Program-made: the position numbers and the translations under genes
Notes under the pieces: generated by a model
What the model was told of the DNA's origin: nothing
Seen by the model: only the letters and a program-made list of their open reading frames with translations
Database searches by the model: none
Shown here: positions 49,530 to 60,469 of the stretch, piece after piece
Numbering within the stretch: position 1 is the first letter of the stretch
Layout of the letters: each line of letters opens with the position of its first letter
Source: Epiperipatus broadwayi
Taxonomy: Eukaryota; Onychophora; Udeonychophora; Euonychophora; Peripatidae
NCBI GenBank assembly: GCA_028023455.1
Contig: JAQFVV010012509.1
Coordinates: forward strand, 992,001-1,056,000
DNA: 64,000 nucleotides
Reading direction: 5' to 3'

Positions 49530-49823
49530 AAAGTGCTGTGGATGTCAGTGATTTCTTTCTCAATTTACATTAGTGTAAAAGTAAATTTTTTTTTACTAAA
49601 ATCTTACTAGTTTTCTAAAATAATTATATTTTTAGCATATTTTACCAAATTACATTATAATATGTAAATAAATGCCAGAAAAATACTCTAGATTATTCAT
49701 TTTTGTCTGAAAATGAAATAAAGAGCTTGGAGTGATGAAAATTGTTGAGAAGTGTCAAAATTGTTGTTAGCCCTGGTTTCTTTTTCAATTTACATTTGTG
49801 TAAAAATATACAATTTTTGGTAA
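49530..49823. repeat. Flanking direct repeat of the 49.8 kb TIR element
   Basis: The block TTTACTAAAATCTTACTAG plus about 60 bp (from about 49590) recurs right of the element at about 50843-50905. A TTCTTTCTCAATTTACATT phrase also appears twice here (about 49553 and 49778). This indicates old duplication around, or as part of, the mobile element. Confidence 0.65.
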
Positions 49824-50833
49824 TTGTAAATTAGCTACTGTACATCATGTGGTGGCACTGTTTCTGTGCAAAACCATTTTAATATAATGTTTCCTGGTTG
49901 GGACAAAACAAAACACTTTTCTTTTTATTTTAAAAAGATGTATGGGACAAAACAAAAAAAAATAAAACATTTAAACAAAAAAAACACTTGACTAACAAAC
50001 TAACAGCCTGAATGAAATTGCATTCAATTACATTTCAGCATGTAGCACTAGAATGGGTAGGGGTGGCTGGTTTGCAGATTCAAAGGATCATACAAAAGAT
50101 ACATTACTCTGATCAAAATGCACTTGATTAACAAAGTAATCAGCCCAAATGAAATTGCATACAATTAAATTTCAGCACATAGCACTGGAATGGTTAGGGG
50201 GGAGCTGGTTTGCAAATCCAAAGGACCATACAAAAGATGCATTACTTTGATCAAACCAAGTTTATGATTTCCAAAACAATGTCCAATCTCCAACAAGTTT
50301 ATGTTATTCTTAGCATTCTATATTAAATGTCAAAGACAAAACAAAACACTTTTCTATTTATTTACAAATGTACATTCAACAAACATTACAATTTGTTTCA
50401 TAGCTATTCTTGTGAAAATGCGCCTACTCGCATGAGTTTTGGGAAATGGTGTTTGCCCCTATGCTTTTGAAATTATTTTCACCTTCCAAAATGTGTAGGG
50501 AAGCACAGGACCAGCCTTACAATTATTACTATGTAATAGTAAGTCAGATAGGGTGTAACATCATTATTTTGAATGAACATTAAAACAGTTATGGCCAGTT
50601 GAATTACATACACCATCACATCATACGGTAGCGATATGTGAAGTGTACGTTATTTGAACAGTATCACGAAGCACATTAGTGGGCCATATTTGTGTGCAAT
50701 GCCACATAGACCTACTAACAGCTAATATGAACAGAACTGTTCTATACATCAAGACTTCAGCCGCATAATCGGCATATTTCTGTGTTCATGCAGAAACAGC
50801 GCCACAACATGTTGGACAGTGGCTAATTAACAA
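49824..50833. mobile_element. TIR transposon, about 1010 bp, non-autonomous (family T, copy 1)
   Basis: Inverted ends of about 46 bp: left TTAGCTACTGTACATCATGT then GGTGGCACTGTTTCTG; right CAGAAACAGCGCCACAACAT then GTTGGACAGTGGCTAATT. Inside, two direct units of about 135 bp (about 49985-50118 and 50120-50250) share ATGAAATTGCAT, TTTCAGCA, TAGCACT, GCTGGTTTGCA, CATACAAAAGAT and TTGATCAAA. The segment 50400-50790 matches 51900-52290 of the neighbouring element in the same order (CCTTTTGAAATT-like, TTACAATTATTACTATGTAA, GGCCAGTTGAATT, GTGAAGTG, GCACATTAGTGGGCC). No transposase frame. Confidence 0.75.
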
Positions 50834-51394
50834 ATACCCAATTTTTTTACTAAAATCTTACTATTTTCCTAAAATAATCATATTTTCAGCATATTTTATG
50901 AAAATAATTTATAATATGTACAAAAAATAATAAAAAAAAACATTCTAAGACATTAATTTTCATTTTCAAAGTCAAAACAAAGAAGCTGGAGCAGTGAAAA
51001 TTGACAGATGCTCTTCCATTGTCCGAAATGCGAACCAACCAATCACCATCTAGGGAAGACTGCCTTCTCCTTTTGTTGTAGCTTCTTATGTCAATATTAT
51101 TGATTTTTTACTTCTAAAATAATTCTAGAGATGGCAACGTCTTACAGCATATTTTAAGCTTTAAAATAAGTGTAAAAACATTATGGTAGTGCAAAAAATT
51201 GATGTTTTTTGAGAGACTTGAAACCATGAACGTCAATCCGCGCTTGTTTCTTGGGAAAGGTTAAAGCATAAAGGCAAAAAATAAAAACTAACCATAACTT
51301 ACATTTTAAAATGTAAAATAACTAAATAACATAATGTACATTTTAAAATTTATTTTTTGATACATTTTATGTTCTACTATCAGCGTTTTATTTT
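50834..51394. other. Repeat-derived spacer between two TIR elements
   Basis: The start repeats the left flank of element 1. The rest is A/T-rich with two GC-richer phrases (CCGAAATGCGAACCAACCAA at about 51023) that I cannot assign. Confidence 0.35.
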
Positions 51395-52321
51395 GTAATA
51401 TCGGAACGCATATGTATGACAATTCATCCTGCTCGATGGCACTGTTGCTAGTCAAAAACAAATAGATATGTTCCCAGGCTGATTTACGTTTTAATTTTTT
51501 TTAAAATAATGCTTTCACTGGTTTCTTTTCTTTTGGGGGATTTACATTTTTTTAGATATAAAAGATTGAATTTCTTTCAAAATACATTTACTTTTTTTTT
51601 TAAAACATTATTTTCTAAATTACAGATTTTAATTACATTATATATTTTAACGCATAGCACTGGAATGCGCGGGGGTGACTGCTGTTTTTTGCGATCCAAA
51701 AGATTGGCCAATAAATCGACTACTCTGATCCAACCAATCTTACGATTTCTAAAATGATGTGCAACCTCAGACATTTGATTTGTCTCATAGCTGTTCTTTT
51801 TAATAGAATGGAATAATTACATTTTAAAATTACATTATACATTTCAGTACATAGCGCTCCACCACAGCCATTTTAGTAGTCTTGTAGCTGTTCTCGCGCA
51901 AAGATAACTTTTCCCATGAATTCTCTGAAATGGTGTTGGAACCTACCCTTTTGAAATTAAATTCACTTTCAAAGATGTATTGAAAAGCAGGGTGATGGGC
52001 TTACAATTATTACTATGTAACAGTATGTCAGGTAGGGTATAAGATCATTACTTCGAATGCACATTAAAAGAGTTAAGGCCAGTTGAATTCTATACACCCT
52101 CACATTGTGTGGTAGTGATATGTGAAGTGCGCTATTTGTATAGTGTCACAAAGCACATTAGTGGGCCGTGTGCAAAGCAATCTTGGCCTGCAATGGCTAA
52201 TAAGAACACAACTGTTCTATAGGCCATAAGTTTGGCTGCGTAAACGGCATATTTGTGCTTTTGCATGGAAACAGCGCCATCAAGCGGGATGGATTGTCAT
52301 AAGTATGAGTACCGTAATATC
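51395..52321. mobile_element. TIR transposon, about 900 bp, non-autonomous (family T, copy 2)
   Basis: Ends pair over about 50 bp: left TATGACAATTCATCCTGCTC then GATGGCACTGTT; right AACAGCGCCATCAAGCGGGA then TGGATTGTCATA. The internal sequence parallels copy 1 (for example ATAGCACTGGAATGCG, TACTCTGATCCAACCAA, GGCTTACAATTATTACTATG, GAACACAACTGTTCTATA). The two copies share GGCRCTGTT at the ends but differ in the outermost bases, so they are related subfamilies rather than one recent burst. Confidence 0.72.
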
Positions 52322-52430
52322 TAAACAATCAAACATAGAACTTTTTTTTTGCCCTACTGTTTATTTTTATTTTTAAATAAAAAAATGCCACAATTATATT
52401 TATTCAACATTGATAAAAAAATGTAATCTA

Positions 52431-52895
52431 GACAGAGGCAAAACTCTCCATATAGTAGCACCTCTTAGTGGAAGGCAAACTAATCAATGGCTGCAGGAAG
52501 ATTTGTGCATAAAATCCCTACCTAGTGCCTACTCATATAATATCCCCAGACTAGTTTCTAGTTTGTGGTTTTCATCAGTGAAAAGCCTTGGACTTGAGAG
52601 CGCTGCAGCTAGATCTTAAGACCTAATGCAACCCACCAACAGCCACCTTTTACCTTATTAGTTAAGTAGGTGGTGTTCTCAGATCCAAAACTCCTCAATG
52701 ATGAAAGCCATAAGCTAGAAACTAGTCTGGGGATATTGGATAAATAAGCACTAAGATGGGATTTTATGCACAAATCTTTCTGCATTCATTAATTACTCTG
52801 GCTTGCACTGAATGGCAATACTATATGGAGAGTTTTGCCTCTATATAAACAGCTTGTGTAAGCATAAAAAATAGTTACCATGTGATGTTCGGTGG
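52431..52895 (-). mobile_element. Foldback retroposon family F, copy 4 (12-bp TSD)
   Basis: This copy is inverted relative to copies 1, 2 and 5. It starts GACAGAGGCAAAACTCTCCA and ends with the module read backwards (CCATGTGATGTTCGGTGG). The flanks AAATGTAATCTA at 52419-52430 and 52896-52907 are identical. The loop is longer than in copies 1 and 2 and contains AGGTGGTGTTCTCAGATCC and GATCTTAAGACC. The open frame 52410-52619 is the element read through, not a gene. Confidence 0.82.
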
Positions 52896-52907
52896 AAATG
52901 TAATCTA

Positions 52908-53315
52908 CAATTGATTGCTGAAGTTTCAATAATATAAAGAATTAAAGCTTTTTTTTTTAGCCAATATTAAAAAGATATATATATTTACGTTGTATTTACA
53001 ATAAAGACATTATTATCTGGAAACAAATTAGAGATCATTGACATAAAATTGAGCAAACAAATATTTTTAATTTCTGTTTAGTAATATCTAATCATATAAA
53101 GTTGATTATTAACTGCATAATGCCCCAACTCATGTTTCTCCCACCTCAAAATAATTTACAATTATGATGACTATTTTTATAATTATGATTAACATATTTT
53201 TTGCTGCAAGCAAAATAACTTTCATAAGAATTTTGATCTATAAAACTGGGTGAATATATTTTACCTAATGTACACACTTTAAAATTTAATATTGATACAT
53301 TTTGTTGTTTTATGT
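52908..53315. other. AT-rich non-coding DNA
   Basis: No supported feature. Confidence 0.4.
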
Positions 53316-54255
53316 CAGGAGTGGTGAACCTCTAACCCATGAGCCAAATCAGGTCCTCAAAAGTTCTCTAAACGGCCCTAAGTTATTTTCAAAAAAATAA
53401 TGTAAAATGGCCTTGTATAAAACTTCAACTTAAACACATGTGGTGTAACTATTGAATTAAGTGAAATAAAATATTTATTTTCTCAACTACATCTTTTATC
53501 TCTCTCCATCTTTTATAATAGTTCTAGTTCATTTTATCAGACATGGATATTGTGTAGCCTATCTGACTATAGATTTAATCTATGATACAGGGTATGTTTA
53601 TTTTTATAATGATTTTCGCTGACAAATGAACATATACTAGCAAAAATAAAACTCAATTTTTACTTTGTTTTATTATTATTTTGTATTTAATTTTTTTATT
53701 ATTAGAATAGCTACACTCAATAAGACTAGAAAAAACAACACAGAAAATTATGTATTTAAAAAAAAATGGACCAGCTTATTTTTATGTATATATAGAAATA
53801 GTAAATCAATGTACCTGATATTTCACTTAAAAAATATAATATTAAGATGCACTATTTATCAAAACATTCTGATTACAACAAAATTGTTGGGGAAGAAAGA
53901 AATATTAAAATAAAAACTTGAAAAGGAGCTTTATTAGTGGCCGACATGTTCCATAAAAAGTACAAATAAGAGATAAAGTTCTGTGAAAACAAGTCATATT
54001 ATTTATATAAAAAAGCAGAAAATTCAAAAACATTTTGTGAAGAAGAATTTGTAAAAGATGGCATCCATGTCACAAAGAACTGTTACATGGCAAATTAGAA
54101 ATTCACACACAAAAAATATGGACCTTGTTTACAAAGGGAAAGCTGAAATTTGTGATCAAATGTAGATTAATTTTTAAGTGATAATTTTGTATGGCCCACA
54201 AATGATATTATAAATATCCAAATAGCCCTTGGAAGAAAAAAGATTCCTATCCATG
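53316..54255. mobile_element. Decayed hAT-type element (family D)
   Basis: The left end CAGGAGTGGTGAACCTCTAA and the right end AGATTCCTATCCATG are eroded inverted repeats. The sub-terminal phrases AACGGCCCTAA (left) and TATGGCCCACAAATGATATT / AAATAGCCCTTGG (right) are typical of hAT elements. The 8-bp flanks agree only partly. The interior is A/T-rich. The frame 53665-53913 shows no DDE/BED/hATC similarity that I can see. Confidence 0.55.
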
Positions 54256-56389
54256 TTTGATCAAAATATATTTGTGATTATTTTTGTAGTCGTTAATGAA
54301 AAAAATCTTCTTTACTTTGAATATGTTATAAATGAAAGCACTGATTATCTTGCAAGGATCCTGGATAAAAATCAGACAAAAAAAACATTAATCATATTTT
54401 AATGCTATAATCAAAGCATATTATATACTGCATAACGAATAAACATTGTAATGTATTGCTTATTTTCAGTTGATGTAACTTTAATGAAGTCATTATTCTC
54501 TGAATCATTAATCTTACAAAATGGCCACCATTTGTTTTTTAAAAAAGATTATGAAATTTTTTTGTAAAGATTGTTGTAGCAACAATTGATTATAAATCAG
54601 AATAGTAAGTACAAATTGATGATGATCATTGTGGTGATTCCTTACATAAATGTCCTGTCCATCATTAATCAGGATCAAGGTATTATAGGTACTGTGTAGT
54701 ATGTCATCTATTTTAAGTTATATTATCTATTTGCCAAATTAAAAAAAAAACAATAAAGAAATTCATTCATAAGAAATGTATATACTTATTTAAGGAAAAA
54801 AAATTGCAAATCCACACCAACGTGAATGATGGAAATAAGTTTTACTCTGTGATAATAGTACTAACATATGTTTTGATGTGCTATTACTAACAGTTGAATA
54901 TATTTGGAAGATTTAAATAAAATTAAATTTTTCTAAAGACATTCAGTACACATATTAGATGATAGAAATAGTTCAATAAAATAATAAAAAAAACACAACT
55001 AGAACACCATCATCACAAACCTTCACGAAAACACTAATATATGTTTACTTATTAGTAATCTCAAAATGAAGTGACTATTTAAAAAAAAAAAAACTGGAAG
55101 GGTTTTTTCAATTTACCAAAGAGATTAACTAATGAGGAAAATCTTACAGTCAAATGACAATAAAAGATCAAAGTCTTTGTTGAAATTATTAGGGGAGGGG
55201 TGTAAATTAATAATGAAAGCAGTTCTAAGTTTTGTTTTAATAAATTGCCTATTTTCGTACATAATGCGCACCCGATTTTTTAAAGAAAAAAATTAATTTT
55301 TTTTGGGAAAGACTATTATAAAAATCTATAAACAATATCATCTATAATAATAAAAAAAGAATAAGTGTATTTTATATATATGTAATAAAAAGCAGGTTAT
55401 TTCTTTTTAGTTTTTACAGCGCTTTAAATAATAAAAGAATTAAATAAATAATATTCATCTTGATTAATAGTTTCAGATAATGCTTTTGATAAAGCTTAAA
55501 TGTAATCGACTAAATATTATTAAAATCGATTTGCCTTGCAAATCAATGTCTTTTTGTGCGGCAAAACAATAGTGCAACATAAAACAGCCCAGCGTTTGAC
55601 TTTTTTCTTTTAAATATAAATGTAATATCAGTTAAATTAAAATGTTTTGCATCTCATTAATTTTTCTTTAACCGAATTTCTAAACGTACGTTAAATAAAT
55701 AAGGAGTGAATGAATGAAAAAAAAACAAAAGATAATTTTGATTTTTAAGTCGGAGCAGTATATCAGTAAATATAGAATAATAAAAACAAAATACTAAACA
55801 GAAACCAATTAAACTTCAACACTTTAAATCATTGTAAATATTTATTATTTTTCCCCAATAGCCTTTTTTTTTTAAAAAAAAATTAACATCTCCAGTCGTT
55901 AATTGAATGAAAATAATTTTTCTATCGATACAATTTAACTAATTCAAAAAAAATCAAAAACATTTTACGAATAAAAAAAAATTAGAATACGCCCCTAGGT
56001 TTCTGGGCTAGCGGTGCATATAAGACTCGTGTGTGTTGTGTCTAACAGTGATGTACAATAATATAATTGTTTATGAAGAAAGGAAACTTACACATAGGAG
56101 CTAATGACGGCGAAAGTTGGTATGGGAAAGCAAAAAAAAAAAAAAGGAACTCAAGAATGTTATAAAGATTTAAATAATTATTTAAAACAAAACCTTATCG
56201 CAAGAATTTGTATTAAAAAGAAATTGAGTATTATTTTTAAAATAGTATTAATAAAATAGAAACGAAGTTTGTGGTTTCCTTTTTTTTTTAAAAAAAAAAA
56301 AGCAAAACTAAAACGCTGCCTCTTAAATCTTTTTCTTACATTTCCATTTCAAATAAAAAATAAATGAATTATTTTAAAATTTTTAATAA
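54256..56389. other. AT-rich non-coding DNA
   Basis: No supported gene. There are T/A palindromes at about 55864-55883 and 56280-56301. A short GC-richer phrase (TACGCCCCTAGGTTTCTGGG, near 55989) is unassigned. Confidence 0.4.
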
Positions 56390-56905
56390 CATCACATGAT
56401 CACTATTTCTTATGCTAGCACATTACTGTTCTTAAAACAGGCAAAACTCTCCATACAGTAGTGCCACTCAGTGCCAAACAGAATAATCAACGGATGCCAA
56501 AAGGCTTGTGCATAAAATCCCTATCTAGTGCCTACTCATCCAATATCCCCAGACTAGTTTCTGGCTTGTGGCTTTCTCAGTGAGGAGTTTTGGATCTGAG
56601 AGCATATGGCTATATATAAGCAATTGAGCTTAGATTGAAAATATTGTGTTTTCAATTTTATTCTTATAATTTTGTAGTTAAGTAGAGATAAAAGGCGGCT
56701 GCTGGAGAGTTGCATTAGATCCTAAGATTTAGGTGCAGTGCTCTCAGATCCAAAGCTCCTCACTGACAAAGGCCACAAGCCAAAAACTAGTCTGGGGATA
56801 TTGGATGAGTAGGCACTAGATAGGAGATTTTATGCACAAGCCTTCTGGCATCCATTGATTACTCTGGTTGACACTGAGTGGCACTACTGTATGAAGAGTT
56901 TTGCC
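56390..56905 (+). mobile_element. Foldback retroposon family F, copy 5 (12-bp TSD)
   Basis: The 5' module (CATCACATGATCACTATTT, then TTATGCTAGCACA) is followed by the hairpin from 56438 (CAGGCAAAACTCTCCATA) to 56905. The whole is flanked by AATTTTTAATAA at 56378-56389 and 56906-56917. The loop, as in copy 4, includes GGAGTTTTGGATCTGAGAGC and its near mirror TCTCAGATCCAAAGCTCCTC, so the foldback is extended. The 5' end lacks a few bases present in copies 1 and 4. Confidence 0.83.
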
Positions 56906-57049
56906 AATTTTTAATAAATGGATTAAATATTAGTAGACTAAATTAAGAGAATAAATATATTAGCCATACATTTTTGACAACAGGCATTAATGGAAATAAT
57001 TTTAGTACAATACTTTTTTCTATAAATAAAATTCTAATCAAATAGTAGA

Positions 57050-57490
57050 AGTATGTGTCAGGCTGATGACATCAGTTCACAGCTTCTAAAATGTCACATG
57101 TGTTTAAATTAATAGGGCACCTGTTTGTACCAGATGAACTGAAAGATTAGTGTTCAAAACTGGTGAAATTTCAAGAATGAATCTTGGTAGTGCTTAGAGG
57201 CTGTCTTAAAATATTAAAAATTCCATCAAGTTTGGATGGTCTCAGTAATGGGTATGCCTGTGAAATTTGATGCGGCAGAGAATGGTTCCATGGATTACAA
57301 CTATGCTATTATTTCCAGCACTTGAACTTCTTACAAATTCCCGAGCAATGAAACCATTTGATTATTTTTTCCTTGCATGGTTTAACGCAGTGATAGAGTA
57401 ACCCTAGACTCATGGATTGTAGCTACGCCCCATCACTTCTAGTCTCAAACTTCTTTATGAAGTCCAAAATAATAAACCATTCACTTATTT
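57050..57490. repeat. Dispersed repeat family, copies 2 and 3 in tandem
   Basis: Two adjacent units of about 120 bp (CCATGGATTACAACTATGC ... CTTGAACTTCTTACAAA and CTCATGGATTGTAGCTACGC ... CTCAAACTTCTTTATGA, each followed by a CAATGAAACCATTTGATTAT or AATAAACCATTCACTTAT segment) match the block at 28650-28765. The preceding 57050-57240 is less AT-rich and may belong to the same element. Unknown type. Confidence 0.62.
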
Positions 57491-58582
57491 AACAAACAGT
57501 AATATGCAAACTAATTACAATTATTAGGCTGGCGAACATGAAATAATTTAAAAGGCTTATTTTCTAAAAAGCCAATATACTGTCAAACAAAATAATTTTC
57601 AATATAAATAAAAAATGCATGTCAAATGACTTGGATAGATTTGTTTAATCTCCAGCTAATAATAATGAGAAACCCATTTTCATCAAAATTGTTATTTTTC
57701 TTGGGGTGGGGGTGGGGCTTAAATTTTTTGTGAAAATTCTTAAGTTCATCAAAACTCTTAAAAATATAAGGATGAAAAATTATTTATTCCACAATAGAAG
57801 AATAAATATTAATGCTAGAATACACAAATATATATATATATCAAACATTAATAAAGACGTTATAGTAAAAAAAAAAAAAAAAATTTAAAATTTAAATAAT
57901 GTATTTAGTGGAGACAGGAGGTAAAAACCCCCAAAATACAAATAAAAAAAATTTAAGTAAAAAAAACTAGGTATTGAACAGCTCAAATAAAGACATAGTT
58001 GCAAACAAAAATGTAAAGAAATATCGGATAGTTCACTTTGTATAATAAAAGTGTTGAAAAACAATAATTGAAAAAAAAAAAAAACCAAATAAGATCAGCC
58101 ATATATAGAAAAGCATTAGAAGGGTTCTGAAATAGAAGTTAAAAAGAAAGAGAAGAAAAAATGTTGGTTGTAGTGGTGTGAGACAGGAATAAGCTGTTAT
58201 CCAGGGCTACACATTTTAATTCTGTTAAATTGTATTTAAATGTGAGAAAATAATAAATATTATAATTGATATTATACAATTATAACGGAACGATTAGGTG
58301 TCATATGTTTAAGCAAGCACACCCAATAACTGAAGACATAAAAATTAAGGAATAATATATATGTTCAAACTAATCCATAAACCTGAATATAATTAAAGAC
58401 CAGCATGCCAATAAACAGTTTGATTAACTCCCCAGTCAGTCAAATCCATTGGACACACATCAATGAGTACTTGCAATACAGTTTTTGTAAATATTGTATT
58501 CGATTACAAATGAAATTAGTCATCTCCAATATCACTGAGATACTAAGGTAACAATACTTTCATATTAAACAATTTATTTACT
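57491..58582. other. AT-rich non-coding DNA
   Basis: No supported feature beyond homopolymer runs. Confidence 0.4.
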
Positions 58583-58595
58583 ATATAAGCATTAT

Positions 58596-59136
58596 AACTG
58601 AAACACACAGGCTTATTATATACCTATGTCTACATATGTAATATATAGGCTATACGAGCACAGACTTTCATACCCCTCACCACTCTCCCCACTATCTCAA
58701 AACAGTGATACACTTGAACACATATAAGTTGAAAAGAAAAATAATCACCAATATACGTATTTCATGCTAAACCAGCAATCATCTGTTGGTCCAGATTACC
58801 ATCTCTACACATATATGCTATAAGTGCTCAGATATATATTATGATAGCCAATCCTCATACTTTAATGGACAGGCTTCAAAATACTCCACACTCCAACTGT
58901 CCATCCAATTGAAAATCTGATGATGAAATGCTCAAAGGCCACCCCGAGGCCGAGATGCTTGTCACACCCATGTTGACCCAAGGTCAATCTAACCCCTCAT
59001 GTACAGGACATAATACATTTAATACCTATACAAGGGATGGGCAGACAACTCTACTATGTAATAACTGAAACACACAGGCTTATTATATACCTATGTCTAC
59101 ATATGTAATATATAGGGTATATGAGCACAGACTTTC
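58596..59136 (-). mobile_element. Hammerhead retrozyme-like insertion, about 1.2 units, 13-bp TSD
   Basis: One full unit (58597-59062) is followed by about 75 bp of a second (59063-59136). Both begin AACTGAAACACACAGGCTTA and share TACCTATGTCTACATATGTA and GAGCACAGACTTTCATA. The whole is flanked by ATATAAGCATTAT at 58583-58595 and 59137-59149 (the first few bases may overlap the repeat end). The unit aligns with the 18.6 kb dimer (AAACCAGCA, ATGGACAGGCTTC, TGATGAAATGCTCAAAG, ATGTACAGGACATAAT, GGGCAGAC), but its box-B region has decayed. Greater-than-unit length with a target duplication is expected if a linear or circular multimeric RNA was reverse transcribed into the site. Confidence 0.82.
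58739..58801 (-). ncRNA. Hammerhead ribozyme relic, unit C
   Basis: On the minus strand the core is CAGAUGA (one change from CUGAUGA at an invariant U). Next comes stem II UUGCU-GGUUU-AGCAU, then GAAA, perfect palindromic stem III UAC/GUA, UA and the predicted cleavage site between 58752 and 58751. Inner stem I ACCAA/UUGGU is perfect, and the outer stem (GUAAUC/GAUUAU) has one wobble. Apart from the core change and one lost stem II pair, it is intact. Confidence 0.85.
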
Positions 59137-59149
59137 ATATAAGCATTAT

Positions 59150-60259
59150 GCATAAACTTGGCAATAATTTTTTTCATAAAACATGATTAAATAAATATAC
59201 TTAAATCTATTAACAAATTTAAATAGATAATTTGAAAACCATCTTTCTCTCTTTTTTATGTTTGGATGCCTCACAGCACAATATTCAATTTAATTACATA
59301 CACATAGACATCTCCCCCATAGATCTTTCATTAATACATAACTTTTTAAATCTATTATAAATACATAACTAAAGATGATAAATGATCACTTAAATCCAAA
59401 ATTAATAAATACAACGATTCTTTATTTTTGACAAAATAAACAAAAGTAAATTAACAACTCTAATAACAATGTGAATATGAGCTATAAGAAAAATAATAGA
59501 AACAACAAACTAATTTTACTTTTTCATATTCTCCACTTATATCATTCTTCTGTAATCATTAAACATTTTCATTAAATATATTTTAAATAATCAAAGAAAT
59601 TGAAATCACCCTCAGACCCATACATTGCACACTTACACTAGACAATAACTTAAGTTTAATGTATATTGTGGGCAGACCATTTACAATGTTCATTATCAGT
59701 ATAATATCTGATTATAATATTTTATTCTCAACTGTATGATACAATGGAAAGAATTAATCTCACAATCACTCATATTATCATAAAATAAAATAATTTTAGG
59801 ATGCTAAACTAAATAGCATTTACTTTTGAAGAATATCCACCTCAAAAAACATTAGAGCTTGATCAATGCTGTCCATCCAATATTTCATATTACAAAATAA
59901 TTAATTCTTATATAAAATACTCTTCTTATCATATATTAGACTATATCATTGGAAACTAATAATCATTTTACAATCTTTGAACTTATATTAAATAATGCTT
60001 ACAGTCAAAAAAATCCAACATCAATAATCATATCTCATATTCAGTATTAAATTTAACTAGCATTATTTTAAATCATTTGTCCTCCAATCTTACATGTAAT
60101 TTTTGTAAACACATGTGCGGGTATTCTTCCCTTAAAATAGATATACATTAAAACTGAAAAAGATATTAATCATCATCTACAACTAATTTAATATATTCAT
60201 ATATATTGCTTATACACTTCTTTCATATACACTTTAATGCAACAAATTTTCTTAAAAAC
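59150..60259. other. AT-rich non-coding DNA
   Basis: No gene. Near 59268, CTCACAGCACAATATTCAATTT resembles the end of the 18.6-19.5 kb repeat unit (CAGCACTATACTCAATTT), so a sliver of another unit may be present. Confidence 0.4.
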
Positions 60260-60330
60260 TTCTTTATTTTCCTTACAGTTTCGACTGTCCAGCAGTCTTC
60301 ATCAGAGCTCTATTTTCTTCTCTGCTTTAA
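60260..60330. repeat. TTTCGACT-type motif block
   Basis: CAGTTTCGACTGTCCAGCAG followed by TCTTCATCAGAGCTC parallels the loop of the foldback element at 39.88 kb (TTTCGACTGACCTCCAGTC, then TTCTTCAGAGC). I see no matching second arm here. Confidence 0.45.
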
Positions 60331-60469
60331 TTAATATGTTCAAAAATAATATTAGTTATTAGATATATATAGCAGCCACTAGTAAATGAGAATGACTACA
60401 CCAAGCAAAAAAAAAAAGAAAAGAAAAAAAAAACTGCTCCAGAAAACATTCTGATCTATTTTTCTGTTT

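Noticed and set aside
52410-52619. 69-aa plus-strand frame
   Set aside because: It lies almost wholly in the family F element and its flank.
53665-53913. Transposase fragment inside the family D hAT element
   Set aside because: No recognisable catalytic or dimerisation motif; composition is A/T-driven.
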